64,000 nt of DNA from Flavobacterium aquaticum (GTDB lineage Bacteria; Bacteroidota; Bacteroidia; Flavobacteriales; Flavobacteriaceae). Both the position numbers and the translations under genes were made by a program. Under the pieces are notes generated by a model that saw only the letters and a list, made by a program, of their open reading frames with translations, did not search any database and was not told the origin of the DNA. The stretch is from assembly GCF_003259835.1 (NCBI RefSeq), contig NZ_QLMI01000001.1, positions 1-64,000 on the forward strand, given 5' to 3'. Below, piece after piece: positions 34,304-43,373 of this stretch (positions within the stretch are counted from its first letter, which is position 1; each line of letters begins with the position of its first letter).

Positions 34304-35131
34304 TTATTTTGCAATTGTTCTAGCTACTCTAAAACCGTAAAATTCATGTGTCTTATTTGGTTCTGTTGAAATTCGGTTAGCTGGTCTTACATAATTTGGT
34401 TGACTATCCCAAGAGCCACCTCTTACACTTCTTCTGTCTCCCATTTCTGGTCCTTTAGGGTTTTCTCCTTTTTCTTGTTTATAGAAATCTTTATTGTACC
34501 AATCCCAACACCATTCCCAAACGTTTCCACTCATATCATATAAACCTAATTCATTTGGCAGTTTTGTACCAATTGTATGTGGAGTTCCTTTGCTATTGCC
34601 TTTGTGCCATGCGACATCATCTAAGTTGTTACTTCCGCTAAATTTAAATCCTTTCGAATTAGTACCACCTTTTGCTGCAAATTCCCATTCTGCCTCTGTT
34701 GGTAATCTATATCCATTTGCTTTAAAATTACAAATAAAGTTAGGTCCCTTTTTCGTATAAACAGGTTGTAATTTTTCTTTTTTACTAAGCCAATTGCAGT
34801 AAGCTATTGCTTCGTTCCAAGTTACACCATTAATAGGGTAATTATCTTGCCATCCCCAAGTTGGTTTTACTGGCATTTTCATTTTGTTAGCTTTAATGAA
34901 TTGTTTCCATTCCCAAACGGTTACTTCAAATTTGCTAATTTCAAATGTATTAAGATTAACAGTATGTTCTTTTTGTTCATCAACATCTGCTAAACCATCA
35001 GAATCTTTAGAACCCATTTTAAAAGTTCCACCTTGAATTTTGATTAAGTCGGTGTCAATAAGATTATTTTTAAATGCAAAAAATGATAAAAGGGTAATTA
35101 ATAATGTAGAATAAAATGTAATTTTTTTCAT
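34304..35131 (-). CDS. SUMF1/FGE-like domain protein, exported
   Basis: 275 residues from the ATG that opens the signal peptide MKKITFYSTLLITLLSFFAF. The rest is one formylglycine-generating-enzyme-like domain: IQGGTFKMGSKDSDG, NWLSKKEKL region, GYRLPTEAEWEFAAKGG, MSGNVWEWCWDWYN and RSVRGGSWDS with FYGFRVAR at the end. The two cysteines of true FGE are not seen in the final segment, so sulfatase activation is doubtful. In this phylum such exported proteins include gliding lipoproteins GldJ/GldK, but this one has no lipobox. Confidence 0.82.
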   Translation of the reverse strand: MKKITFYSTLLITLLSFFAFKNNLIDTDLIKIQGGTFKMGSKDSDGLADVDEQKEHTVNLNTFEISKFEVTVWEWKQFIKANKMKMPVKPTWGWQDNYPINGVTWNEAIAYCNWLSKKEKLQPVYTKKGPNFICNFKANGYRLPTEAEWEFAAKGGTNSKGFKFSGSNNLDDVAWHKGNSKGTPHTIGTKLPNELGLYDMSGNVWEWCWDWYNKDFYKQEKGENPKGPEMGDRRSVRGGSWDSQPNYVRPANRISTEPNKTHEFYGFRVARTIAK

Positions 35132-35282
35132 AAGTTTAGTTATTAATTTAGGTGTGCAAATATACTGATAATTTAACATTACAGATAAATATTGTTATAA
35201 AACGTAATTTTTACCTTAATTTGATGTTAAAAAATTAAATATATTGCTTTTTGTCGAATAAAAAAGTATTTAATCGATATTT

Positions 35283-36878
35283 TTAAATAATAACCAATGA
35301 AAAATTTTGCTTTAAAGGTTGTAAATCAGCATATAAAAGTGAGAAAAAAGCTTCAGGATCTCCAATTTCATGATAGAAATCCGCAAAATTTGATTTTCTT
35401 TCTTGTAAAGATTGATTCGGGAATAATTCGTTTTGAAGTTGAATAATTCGCTCTAATTTTTCGGTATAAATTCTTTTTTCAGCTTTCAGTAGTTTCTTCT
35501 CTAAATTTTCTAAACCTTTTAATTGTTTTACTTCTTGAGCTTTTACTGAGCCTAAAAATGATTTGTCGGTTTGATTTGCAATACTGTATAAAGCTTCAAA
35601 CTGATTTTTAAGAAATGTTTTTTGTTCACTGAAATCAATAGTGAAATTGGAAAATTCTTTTGTTTTTTTATTTACTAAAGTTTGTTGATTTTGGAAAATA
35701 TCTGACCAATTTAATTCTAATTTTTCCAATTTTTCAACTTGCTTTTTTGTAGCAACTAAAGCAGAATTACGAAGTAACAGAATAGGAAACGTGATATTAT
35801 TCGCTTCAAAATTAGATTTCAATTCTAACCAATACGCTAATTCACCACCGCCACCAATGTAACAAAGATTTGGTAAAATCACCTCTTGATACAACGGGCG
35901 TAAAATCACATTCGGACTAAAATTCTTTGGATTATTCTCTAATTCAGTTAGGATTTCACTTTCAGAAAATGATAATTGTGTGTTATTGATTTTATAATTT
36001 CCATCTTCAAAAACAATGCGTTCTCTCAAATCATCTTGAATGTAAAACAAGTTAATTTCTCTTGGATTTACCTGAACATTATATTCTTTTAGTAACGGAA
36101 GCGTTTCGTTAACCTTTTTAAAAGAAGTTTGCTGTAATAATTCTTCTTTAGCATAAGGAATAAAAAGTTTTTTTAGCTCTAAATCATCTCCATCTAAAAT
36201 GACTAAACCTTCATTTTTGAATAATTCATTAGCTAAATATCGAGTAGCATCTGCTAAATTTTCGTGTTCTAAATAGGATTTTTTAAATAATTCACGAAGA
36301 TAATTGGCATTGTTTCCTAAGCCTAATTCAGTTGAAAATTGTCTAAAAACTTCTTCCAATCCAGAAGTATTTAATCTTCCAACCGGACCTTGGCTCTCTT
36401 TTTTCCACTGAATTTTCTTTCCTTTAAGATTAAAGTAATTGATTTCATCAAAATCATGATCTTCAGTCGCCATCCAATAAATAGGTACAAAATTATGATT
36501 TGGATAAGCTGTTTTTAATTCTTTCGTTAAATTAATAACGGAAACAATTTTATATAAAAAATACAAAGGACCAGTAAATAAATTCAATTGATGACCGGTT
36601 GTAATCGTAAAGGTTTTTGAATGTTTTAAAAGTTCAATATTAGCTAAAGTAGCTCCTGAAATTTCGAACTTTTGATATTGATTTAGTAATGCATTGACTA
36701 AAATTTCACGATTTTCAATTGGAAAATTTTTACTTTTCTCCTCAATTTGAAGATTAAAATTTTCTACTGTTGGAAATCGATTGTATAACGGTTTTAATTC
36801 AGCCTTTTGGTCTAAATAATCTACGATTAGTTTTGAAAAATATCCCGAATTTTGATACGTAATACAGTCGTTTGGCAT
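35283..36878 (-). CDS. bshC: Bacillithiol biosynthesis cysteine-adding enzyme BshC
   Basis: 531 residues, the usual length. The Rossmann-like core begins with FTITTGHQLNLFTGPLYFLY, followed by PIYWMATEDHDFDEINYFNL and, toward the C-terminus, a coiled coil (ENLEKKLLKAEKRIYTEKLE). BshC joins cysteine to GlcN-malate, the last step of making bacillithiol, the low-molecular-weight thiol of Firmicutes and some Bacteroidota. bshA and bshB are not in the window. It precedes the T9SS protein on the other side with no shared promoter. Confidence 0.93.
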   Translation of the reverse strand: MPNDCITYQNSGYFSKLIVDYLDQKAELKPLYNRFPTVENFNLQIEEKSKNFPIENREILVNALLNQYQKFEISGATLANIELLKHSKTFTITTGHQLNLFTGPLYFLYKIVSVINLTKELKTAYPNHNFVPIYWMATEDHDFDEINYFNLKGKKIQWKKESQGPVGRLNTSGLEEVFRQFSTELGLGNNANYLRELFKKSYLEHENLADATRYLANELFKNEGLVILDGDDLELKKLFIPYAKEELLQQTSFKKVNETLPLLKEYNVQVNPREINLFYIQDDLRERIVFEDGNYKINNTQLSFSESEILTELENNPKNFSPNVILRPLYQEVILPNLCYIGGGGELAYWLELKSNFEANNITFPILLLRNSALVATKKQVEKLEKLELNWSDIFQNQQTLVNKKTKEFSNFTIDFSEQKTFLKNQFEALYSIANQTDKSFLGSVKAQEVKQLKGLENLEKKLLKAEKRIYTEKLERIIQLQNELFPNQSLQERKSNFADFYHEIGDPEAFFSLLYADLQPLKQNFSLVII

Positions 36879-36951
36879 TTTAGCAATTATTTTTCTGCTA
36901 AAATACTAAAAATATAGCTCACAAAAAGGGTTTTAACAAAGGCTTATAATT

Positions 36952-39900
36952 TTATCTTTTAAGCGTAAAATGTCCTTTAAATTCTTTTCCATTTTCTCTT
37001 TTTACTACCAACCAATAATCAGTAGAAGGCATTAGATTATCTTGGTAAGTTCCATTCCAACCAATTGAACTAGAATCAAACTGTGTCATAAGTTTTCCAT
37101 AGCGATCAAAAATGGTAACCATTAAATTTGGTTCATTTTCCGAAAACTTAATTCTCCAATAATCGTTATATCCATCACCATTTGGAGTGAAATATTTTGG
37201 ATACATTAATAAATAAACATCTTCTGAACTAACACCACAACCATTTTTGTCACGAATAAAAACGGTGTATTCGCCATTTTCTAATCCATAAAAAGTATTA
37301 TTGTTTTGATAGTCAATTCCGTTTAGAGAATATTCGTAGCTTCCAGCACTATTTGAAGATAGTAAAACCGAAATTGTATTTTCATTTTGTGTCCAATCAG
37401 AAGTAATTATTTCAGAAATAGTTCCAATATTTGAATTAACGACTGTGAAATTTTTAGTGGTCGAACAAATTAAAGCACCATGATTTTCTGAAACCGTTAC
37501 AGAATAATTTCCGGGTTGAGAAATAATGATGGAAGAACTAGTTTCATTTGTAGACCAATTGTAGTTGTCATATCCAAATCCAGCATCTACTGTAATTGAA
37601 CTTCTTTCGCAAATTGGCATGATATCATTTATATTTATAAATGGTTTACTGACTAAAGTTAGATTCAGTGTTACAATTTGAAAACAAGTATTCGGTGACT
37701 CAATTCTAACATGAAAAAGATTATTACCTAATGATAAATTGTAATTTGAACTATTTTGCACTTCATCTGAAGTTAATAGGTTTTGAGCTCCGTTTAAAGA
37801 ATTGTAATATTTAAAAATATTTCCTGAAGATGCAATCAAAAATGAATTGTAATTGGAAAGATTTACTATTTCAGTTCCATTGTTTAAATCATCACAAATA
37901 GTTTCTGAATAATTATTAGCATTCAACGTATTTATTAATTGAATTGAAATAGCAAGCCTAGTAGGACTTTCACAACCATTTATAGTTTGGGAAGCGTAAT
38001 AAGTAACTCCGTTTTGTAATAGAGTAGAAGTTGGTAAAACGGTATTTCCAGATAAGCTATTATACCAAATAATGTCAGTTCCAGTTACAGCGATATTGTT
38101 CAAAGTAGCATTTTCAGTACTACAAAAATTTTGATTTTGATTTCCTGTTGGAGTTGGAGTATTTTGAATAGTAACTAAAACCGGAACTCTTGCGCTTTCA
38201 CAACCATTTATAGTTTGCGAAGCATGATAAGTTACACCGTTTTGCAAAAGTGTTGTGTTTGGAAGTAAATTTCCGCCAGTTACAGTATCATACCATTGTA
38301 TATTTTGACCTGAAATTACAATGTTGTTAAGTGTTGCATTTTGTTGGATGCAGAATTGTTGAGGGGATGATAGTGTTGGTAATGCAACTAATGAAATTGT
38401 AACATTTTGCGTTTGAGAACTTGAATTTCCGTTTCCATCATTATAATTCCAAGTAATAGTGTAATTTCCAGGTATTGAATAAGTTAAAGGGTTTGTTGTG
38501 GTTGCAATTATTGTTCCAGAACAATTATCTAAAGCTGTTGGAATCGTTGAAATAACTGTATTACAATTCCCTGTAATGATTGGTAAATTCGTAATTGTTG
38601 GTATTGGTGTAGCGGAATCTCCAACAACAACATTTAAGCTAACAGTATTGTCACAACCACCAGTTCCAGTTATAGCACATGTATACTGACCGCTATGAGA
38701 TGCGTTTGCATTTGGAATTATAGGATTTTGGTCTGTAGAAGTATAACCGTTTGGACCAGTCCAAGAATAGTTTGTTCCTCCAGAGGATGTAAGTTCTAGG
38801 TTACTACCGATACAAATGGGTGAATTTGAATTAGCTAAGGATGATAATTGACAATCAAAGAATTTATTGATAAAAATATCTCCCCCTGAATTATAATTTA
38901 CTTGATGAGTATTAGGAGTTGAAATTCCTGTAGTAGAAGTTGTAATACCACAAACATAAATTGCATTATTATTGTCTAATGTCATTCTAGCTTGATAATC
39001 GACTCCATCTCCTCCGACATAAGTTCCCCATTCTTTTTCTCCAAAATTATTTAGTTTAACTAAAAATGGTTTTTGATTTCCTAATTTACTTGTAAGATAG
39101 GTATTAGGAGTGCTTATTCCAGTATTTCTATCTGTATAACCACTTAAATACACATTTTCAAATGAGTCAACAGAAAAATCTTGAATAACTCCATTAAAAT
39201 ACGTTCCCCATTCAAAGCTTTGATTGACATAGTTAAATTTTACAATAAAAAATGCATCATCATTATAATATCCGTTAGAATTAATAGTTTCATAATTAGG
39301 CATAAATGTTCCTATTGTGCCTATTCCGTTAATACTATTTGTAACCCCATAAATGTAGATATTATCATTTTTTAGAACTGAATATAAGTTGCGTTCATCA
39401 TTATTTCCTCCAAAATATGTCCCCCAAATTCTATCACCATTTGTATCAAATTTTACAATCATAATGTCTGGATTAGTATAATTACTACTATATACATTTG
39501 GAGTTGATATATTGTTACTACTAGTAGTTTTGCCAACTAAATACAGAAAATTTTGATGAAAAGATATACCAGTAAATCCATCACCTCCTAGACCTCCATA
39601 ATAAGTTCCCCATTGCCTCACTCCATTTTCGTTGAATTTGACAATAAAACCATCTGCTAAAAGAGGTGAGTCTAAAGTAGATTGATATGAATTAGAGGTA
39701 GAGATATTATTAATACTTGATGTTTGGCCACATATATATACATTGTTTAAGTTATCACAAACTAAATCATATCCATTATCATTATTCTCTCCTCCATAAT
39801 ATGTAGCCCATTCTCTATTTCCTGATGAGTTAAACTTAACTAGGTAAGCATCAAAGTAATTGTTTTTAACTGGTTGATGAGAATTAGGAGTTGTTAGGGG

Positions 39901-40983
39901 TAAGTTTGTATTAAAAACATTATATAGTGCATAAATATTTTGATTTGAATCTGTTGTTAGTTTCTCCGGAAGAGTTCCGTAATAAGTTCCCCAAATTCTT
40001 ATCCCATTTGAATTAAATTTTGTCAAAAAACTATTGTAATCAGATAAGAAAGTGCCTTGGAAAGTTCCAATTGTTGCAATGTTAGTTTGGCTAGTTGAAG
40101 TTCCAGATACATAGATATCATTTAAATTGTCATTAGTTATATTTCTAGGTACTTCTCCATTACTGCCTCCGTAATAAGTCCCCCATAATCTAATAGGTGT
40201 TGGATCAATTACAATAGTTTTCTCGGAAGACTTTAAATCTCCTTCAAAACCATATACATTCTTTTTGATTTTCTTATAGCTGATGTTGATTTCACTTTTT
40301 CTATTTCCTTGTTCCGTCCAACTCATAGGAATGGTTTCTTCCATTTCTCCAAAACGAAGCTGCATTCGTATCTTGTTTTCAACTAATTCTGTTTTTCCAC
40401 CATCAATTTTTAGTTGAATATCTGAAATTTTTCCACCTGGTTTTACAATGAAATTATATTCAACAGCTTTTGTGGAATCATTTGGAATAAAAAAAACAAC
40501 ATCAATTTTATTGTAAATGTTCTGATAAGTAACTTTTTTGTATTTATGAACATTTGTTATGCCATTTCTATCATGAGCAACATTATAGTAATTGTCATAG
40601 TCTTTTGATTTTTCTTCAGCAATTAATTTTACATTTTGGTTTGCATTCAAAAAATCAATATCAATTCTATGAAAATTATATTTTAAAGAATAATCAGGTG
40701 TTTCTTTTTCTTTATCTAAATTTAGATTGGAAGAATGAAAGGCTTTATCTTTTTTAGTCAATGGTGTTTTTTCAGTTTCATAAACGTCATAAGAAAATCC
40801 TTTTTCTCGCAATTGTACATTTAAGCCATTAGTATTTAAAAGGTATTTTACAGCTGCATTAGGTTTACTTTTTTGGTCAACGATTTGGCCTTTGTTTTCA
40901 ATAAAACCAGTGGAGTTGTTTTTAATCTGACCAAATGTCAGGGTAACGAATAAAGAAAAGAAGAGTATAGTTAAAGCTCTCAT
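36952..40983 (-). CDS. T9SS type B secreted protein with SBBP beta-propeller repeats and Ig/HYR domains
   Basis: 1343 residues from MRALTILFFSLFVTLTFGQ, a signal peptide; a longer upstream frame overlaps the divergent gene's promoter and is rejected. After a conserved N-terminal domain (STGFIENKGQIVDQ) come about nine SBBP-type propeller repeats marked by WGTYYGG or close variants. Then follow an Ig-like segment (SYSWTGPNGY-like), a HYR-type domain (TIPTALDNCSGTI), two similar Ig-like units ending in NGVTYxASQTINGCES, and the C-terminal CHU_C sorting domain (FTPNGDGYNDYW, IFDRYGK, STDYW). Expected on the cell surface or secreted; probably an adhesin-like or structural protein. Confidence 0.88.
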   Translation of the reverse strand: MRALTILFFSLFVTLTFGQIKNNSTGFIENKGQIVDQKSKPNAAVKYLLNTNGLNVQLREKGFSYDVYETEKTPLTKKDKAFHSSNLNLDKEKETPDYSLKYNFHRIDIDFLNANQNVKLIAEEKSKDYDNYYNVAHDRNGITNVHKYKKVTYQNIYNKIDVVFFIPNDSTKAVEYNFIVKPGGKISDIQLKIDGGKTELVENKIRMQLRFGEMEETIPMSWTEQGNRKSEINISYKKIKKNVYGFEGDLKSSEKTIVIDPTPIRLWGTYYGGSNGEVPRNITNDNLNDIYVSGTSTSQTNIATIGTFQGTFLSDYNSFLTKFNSNGIRIWGTYYGTLPEKLTTDSNQNIYALYNVFNTNLPLTTPNSHQPVKNNYFDAYLVKFNSSGNREWATYYGGENNDNGYDLVCDNLNNVYICGQTSSINNISTSNSYQSTLDSPLLADGFIVKFNENGVRQWGTYYGGLGGDGFTGISFHQNFLYLVGKTTSSNNISTPNVYSSNYTNPDIMIVKFDTNGDRIWGTYFGGNNDERNLYSVLKNDNIYIYGVTNSINGIGTIGTFMPNYETINSNGYYNDDAFFIVKFNYVNQSFEWGTYFNGVIQDFSVDSFENVYLSGYTDRNTGISTPNTYLTSKLGNQKPFLVKLNNFGEKEWGTYVGGDGVDYQARMTLDNNNAIYVCGITTSTTGISTPNTHQVNYNSGGDIFINKFFDCQLSSLANSNSPICIGSNLELTSSGGTNYSWTGPNGYTSTDQNPIIPNANASHSGQYTCAITGTGGCDNTVSLNVVVGDSATPIPTITNLPIITGNCNTVISTIPTALDNCSGTIIATTTNPLTYSIPGNYTITWNYNDGNGNSSSQTQNVTISLVALPTLSSPQQFCIQQNATLNNIVISGQNIQWYDTVTGGNLLPNTTLLQNGVTYHASQTINGCESARVPVLVTIQNTPTPTGNQNQNFCSTENATLNNIAVTGTDIIWYNSLSGNTVLPTSTLLQNGVTYYASQTINGCESPTRLAISIQLINTLNANNYSETICDDLNNGTEIVNLSNYNSFLIASSGNIFKYYNSLNGAQNLLTSDEVQNSSNYNLSLGNNLFHVRIESPNTCFQIVTLNLTLVSKPFININDIMPICERSSITVDAGFGYDNYNWSTNETSSSIIISQPGNYSVTVSENHGALICSTTKNFTVVNSNIGTISEIITSDWTQNENTISVLLSSNSAGSYEYSLNGIDYQNNNTFYGLENGEYTVFIRDKNGCGVSSEDVYLLMYPKYFTPNGDGYNDYWRIKFSENEPNLMVTIFDRYGKLMTQFDSSSIGWNGTYQDNLMPSTDYWLVVKRENGKEFKGHFTLKR

Positions 40984-41000
40984 GCAGTATAATATTTCCA

Positions 41001-41008
41001 CAAAAATA
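41001..41008 (-). promoter_or_regulatory. -7 promoter element (TATTTTTG on the minus strand) of the T9SS protein
   Basis: On the minus strand TATTTTTG fits TAnnTTTG, with TTTG 23 nt upstream. It lies 18 nt before the ATG at 40983. Confidence 0.5.
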
Positions 41009-41069
41009 ACAAAATAAAACATTATTGTATCCAAATTATTACAAATTAGCTCGAAACGATTTTTAATTT

Positions 41070-41077
41070 TACCTTTG
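41070..41077 (+). promoter_or_regulatory. -7 promoter element TACCTTTG of the radical SAM gene
   Basis: Exact TAnnTTTG match. The in-frame TTG at 41075 is part of this box and cannot be the start codon, which places the start at the TTG at 41093. Confidence 0.6.
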
Positions 41078-41092
41078 CAAAAACCATACGAC

Positions 41093-43285
41093 TTGAAAAA
41101 CATTCTCTTAATCACACCACCATTTACCCAACTGAATACACCGTATCCAGCAACGGCTTATATCAAAGGTTTTTTGAATACCAAAAAGATTTCGACTTAC
41201 CAAATGGATTTAGGTATCGAGGTGATTTTAGAATTGTTTTCCAAAAATGGGTTAACCAAGATTTTTTCACCCATCACCCATCATCCATCACCCAACATAC
41301 AAAGAATTTATTCGCTCAAAGACGATTACATCAAAACTATTGATTCAGTAATCGCTTTTCTTCAAGGAAAAAATCCATCTTTAGCACGGCAAATTTGTTC
41401 AGGGAATTTCTTGCCAGAAGCATCTCGTTTTGAGCAATTAGATGATATGGAGTTTGCATTTGGAACCATGGGAATGCAAGACAAAGCCAAACATTTAGCA
41501 ACATTGTATTTAGAAGATTTATCCGATTTTATTGTAGAATGTATCGATGAAAATTTCGGATTTAGTCGCTATGCAGAACGTTTAGGAAGAAGTGCCAATT
41601 CTTTTGATGAGTTATACAATCACTTGCAAAACGAATTAACTTTCATAGACGAAATCACAATCAAAATTCTGAAAGAGAGAGTTGAAGAAGTACAACCAAA
41701 GCTAGTTTTAATTTCGGTTCCATTTCCAGGTAATTTATACAGCGCTTTTCGTTGTGCCCAGTTTTTAAAAACTAATTATCCCAATATAAAATTATCAATG
41801 GGAGGTGGTTTTCCAAATACCGAACTTCGCGAATTAAAAGATAAAAGAGTTTTTGAATTCTTCGATTTTATTACGTTGGATGATGGTGAATTGCCTGTTG
41901 AATTACTTTATGATTTTGTTGAATCGAGTGATTCCGAAGCTTCGGAAGAGAAGCCTTTTAAACGCACTTTCCTTCTAGAAAACAATCAAGTCGTTTATAA
42001 AAACAACACTACACGTCACGATTACAAACAATCAAAAGTTGGTACACCAGATTATTCTGATTTGTTGTTAGATAAATACATTTCGGTTATCGAAATCGCT
42101 AATCCAATGCACAGTTTATGGAGCGATGGTCGTTGGAACAAACTCACCATGGCTCACGGTTGTTACTGGGGAAAATGTACTTTTTGTGATATTTCTTTAG
42201 ATTACATTAAGTTGTACGAGCCAATAGCTGCTAAAATTTTGGTCGACCGAATGGAAGAATTAATCGCTCAAACAGGCGAAAACGGTTTCCATTTTGTAGA
42301 TGAAGCTGCGCCACCAGCTTTAATGCGTGAAGTAGCTTTGGAAATTATCAAACGAAAATTAGTTGTCACTTGGTGGACAAACATTCGTTTCGAAAAAAGT
42401 TTTACTACCGATTTGTGTTTGTTATTAAAAGAATCAGGCTGTATTGCGGTTTCTGGTGGATTAGAAGTGGCCTCGGATCGACTTTTAGAACTTATCAAGA
42501 AAGGAGTAACTGTCGAACAAGTCGCACAAGTTACCCGAAATTTCACAGAATCTGGAATAATGGTTCATGCCTATTTGATGTATGGCTACCCAACACAAAC
42601 GATTCAAGAAACGGTGGATAGTTTGGAAATGGTGCGTCAATTGTTTGAACTAGGCGTTTTACAAAGTGGTTTTTGGCATCAATTTGCTATGACAGCGCAT
42701 TCTCCTGTTGGCATGTTTCCAGAAGAATTCGGAGTAATTCCAGAACAGAATGAAATTACTTTTGCTAATAATGACATCAATTTCAAAGATAAAACCGGAA
42801 TCAATCATGATAAATTCAGTTTTGGATTAAAAAAGTCGTTATTCAATTATATGCACGGAATCTGTTTTGATTACGATTTGCAAGATTGGTTCGATTTTAA
42901 AATTCCAAAGACAAAAATTCCTTCTGATTTTATTTATAATTGTTTGGAAAAAGAACAGAATTTTTCAACAAAACCAAATGCTAAAATAGTTTGGATAGGA
43001 GGAAAACCTCAAACCGAAATCTTCAGCAAATCGAAAAAAGGAAATTCTTGGGAAATGATGAAATTAACGTTTCACAATAAAACTCAATCCTACGATATTT
43101 CTGTAAATGCTGAAGAAGGAAAATGGTTGCTTGAAACTTTAGATAAAATTTCGGTTTTTGCAGAGAACAAAATGACTTTTTCGCAATTGAAATCAGATTT
43201 TGAACGAGAATTTGATGATTTTGAATTGTTTTGGTTTAGTAAACCGATTCAAGTTTTGAGAAGTACTTCTTTATTGGTTTTGTAA
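41093..43285 (+). CDS. B12-binding-type radical SAM protein
   Basis: 730 residues if it starts at the TTG at 41093 (MKNILLITPPFTQLNTPYPA), the only sensible start between the promoter box and the conserved N-terminus; no ATG appears until codon 38. Residues to about 270 resemble a cobalamin-binding domain (LVLISVPFPGNLYSAFRCAQ, MGGGFPN). The radical SAM core has HGCYWGKCTFCD, whose first two cysteines are four residues apart rather than the usual three. SGGLEVASDRLLELIKKGVT follows. The substrate is unknown. A 16-bp palindrome (41932-41947) encodes part of SSDSEASEEK in a loop. Confidence 0.85.
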   Translation: MKNILLITPPFTQLNTPYPATAYIKGFLNTKKISTYQMDLGIEVILELFSKNGLTKIFSPITHHPSPNIQRIYSLKDDYIKTIDSVIAFLQGKNPSLARQICSGNFLPEASRFEQLDDMEFAFGTMGMQDKAKHLATLYLEDLSDFIVECIDENFGFSRYAERLGRSANSFDELYNHLQNELTFIDEITIKILKERVEEVQPKLVLISVPFPGNLYSAFRCAQFLKTNYPNIKLSMGGGFPNTELRELKDKRVFEFFDFITLDDGELPVELLYDFVESSDSEASEEKPFKRTFLLENNQVVYKNNTTRHDYKQSKVGTPDYSDLLLDKYISVIEIANPMHSLWSDGRWNKLTMAHGCYWGKCTFCDISLDYIKLYEPIAAKILVDRMEELIAQTGENGFHFVDEAAPPALMREVALEIIKRKLVVTWWTNIRFEKSFTTDLCLLLKESGCIAVSGGLEVASDRLLELIKKGVTVEQVAQVTRNFTESGIMVHAYLMYGYPTQTIQETVDSLEMVRQLFELGVLQSGFWHQFAMTAHSPVGMFPEEFGVIPEQNEITFANNDINFKDKTGINHDKFSFGLKKSLFNYMHGICFDYDLQDWFDFKIPKTKIPSDFIYNCLEKEQNFSTKPNAKIVWIGGKPQTEIFSKSKKGNSWEMMKLTFHNKTQSYDISVNAEEGKWLLETLDKISVFAENKMTFSQLKSDFEREFDDFELFWFSKPIQVLRSTSLLVL
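41932..41947. repeat. In-frame palindrome TTCCGAAGCTTCGGAA
   Basis: Perfect 16-bp palindrome sharing the CCGAAGCTTCGG core of those at 17033 and 24403. Translated as DSEASEE in a variable stretch of the radical SAM protein. Confidence 0.55.
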
Positions 43286-43373
43286 TATTCTTAGTTGTGT
43301 AGTATTACTTTGTTGGTGAAAATTAATTTTTATTGAAAAAAAATCATAAATTTAACATCTAATTAAAGATGGT

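Noticed and set aside
40984..41115. Upstream extension of the T9SS protein by 44 codons
   Set aside because: It would cross both divergent promoter boxes and put a non-signal sequence before a perfect signal peptide.
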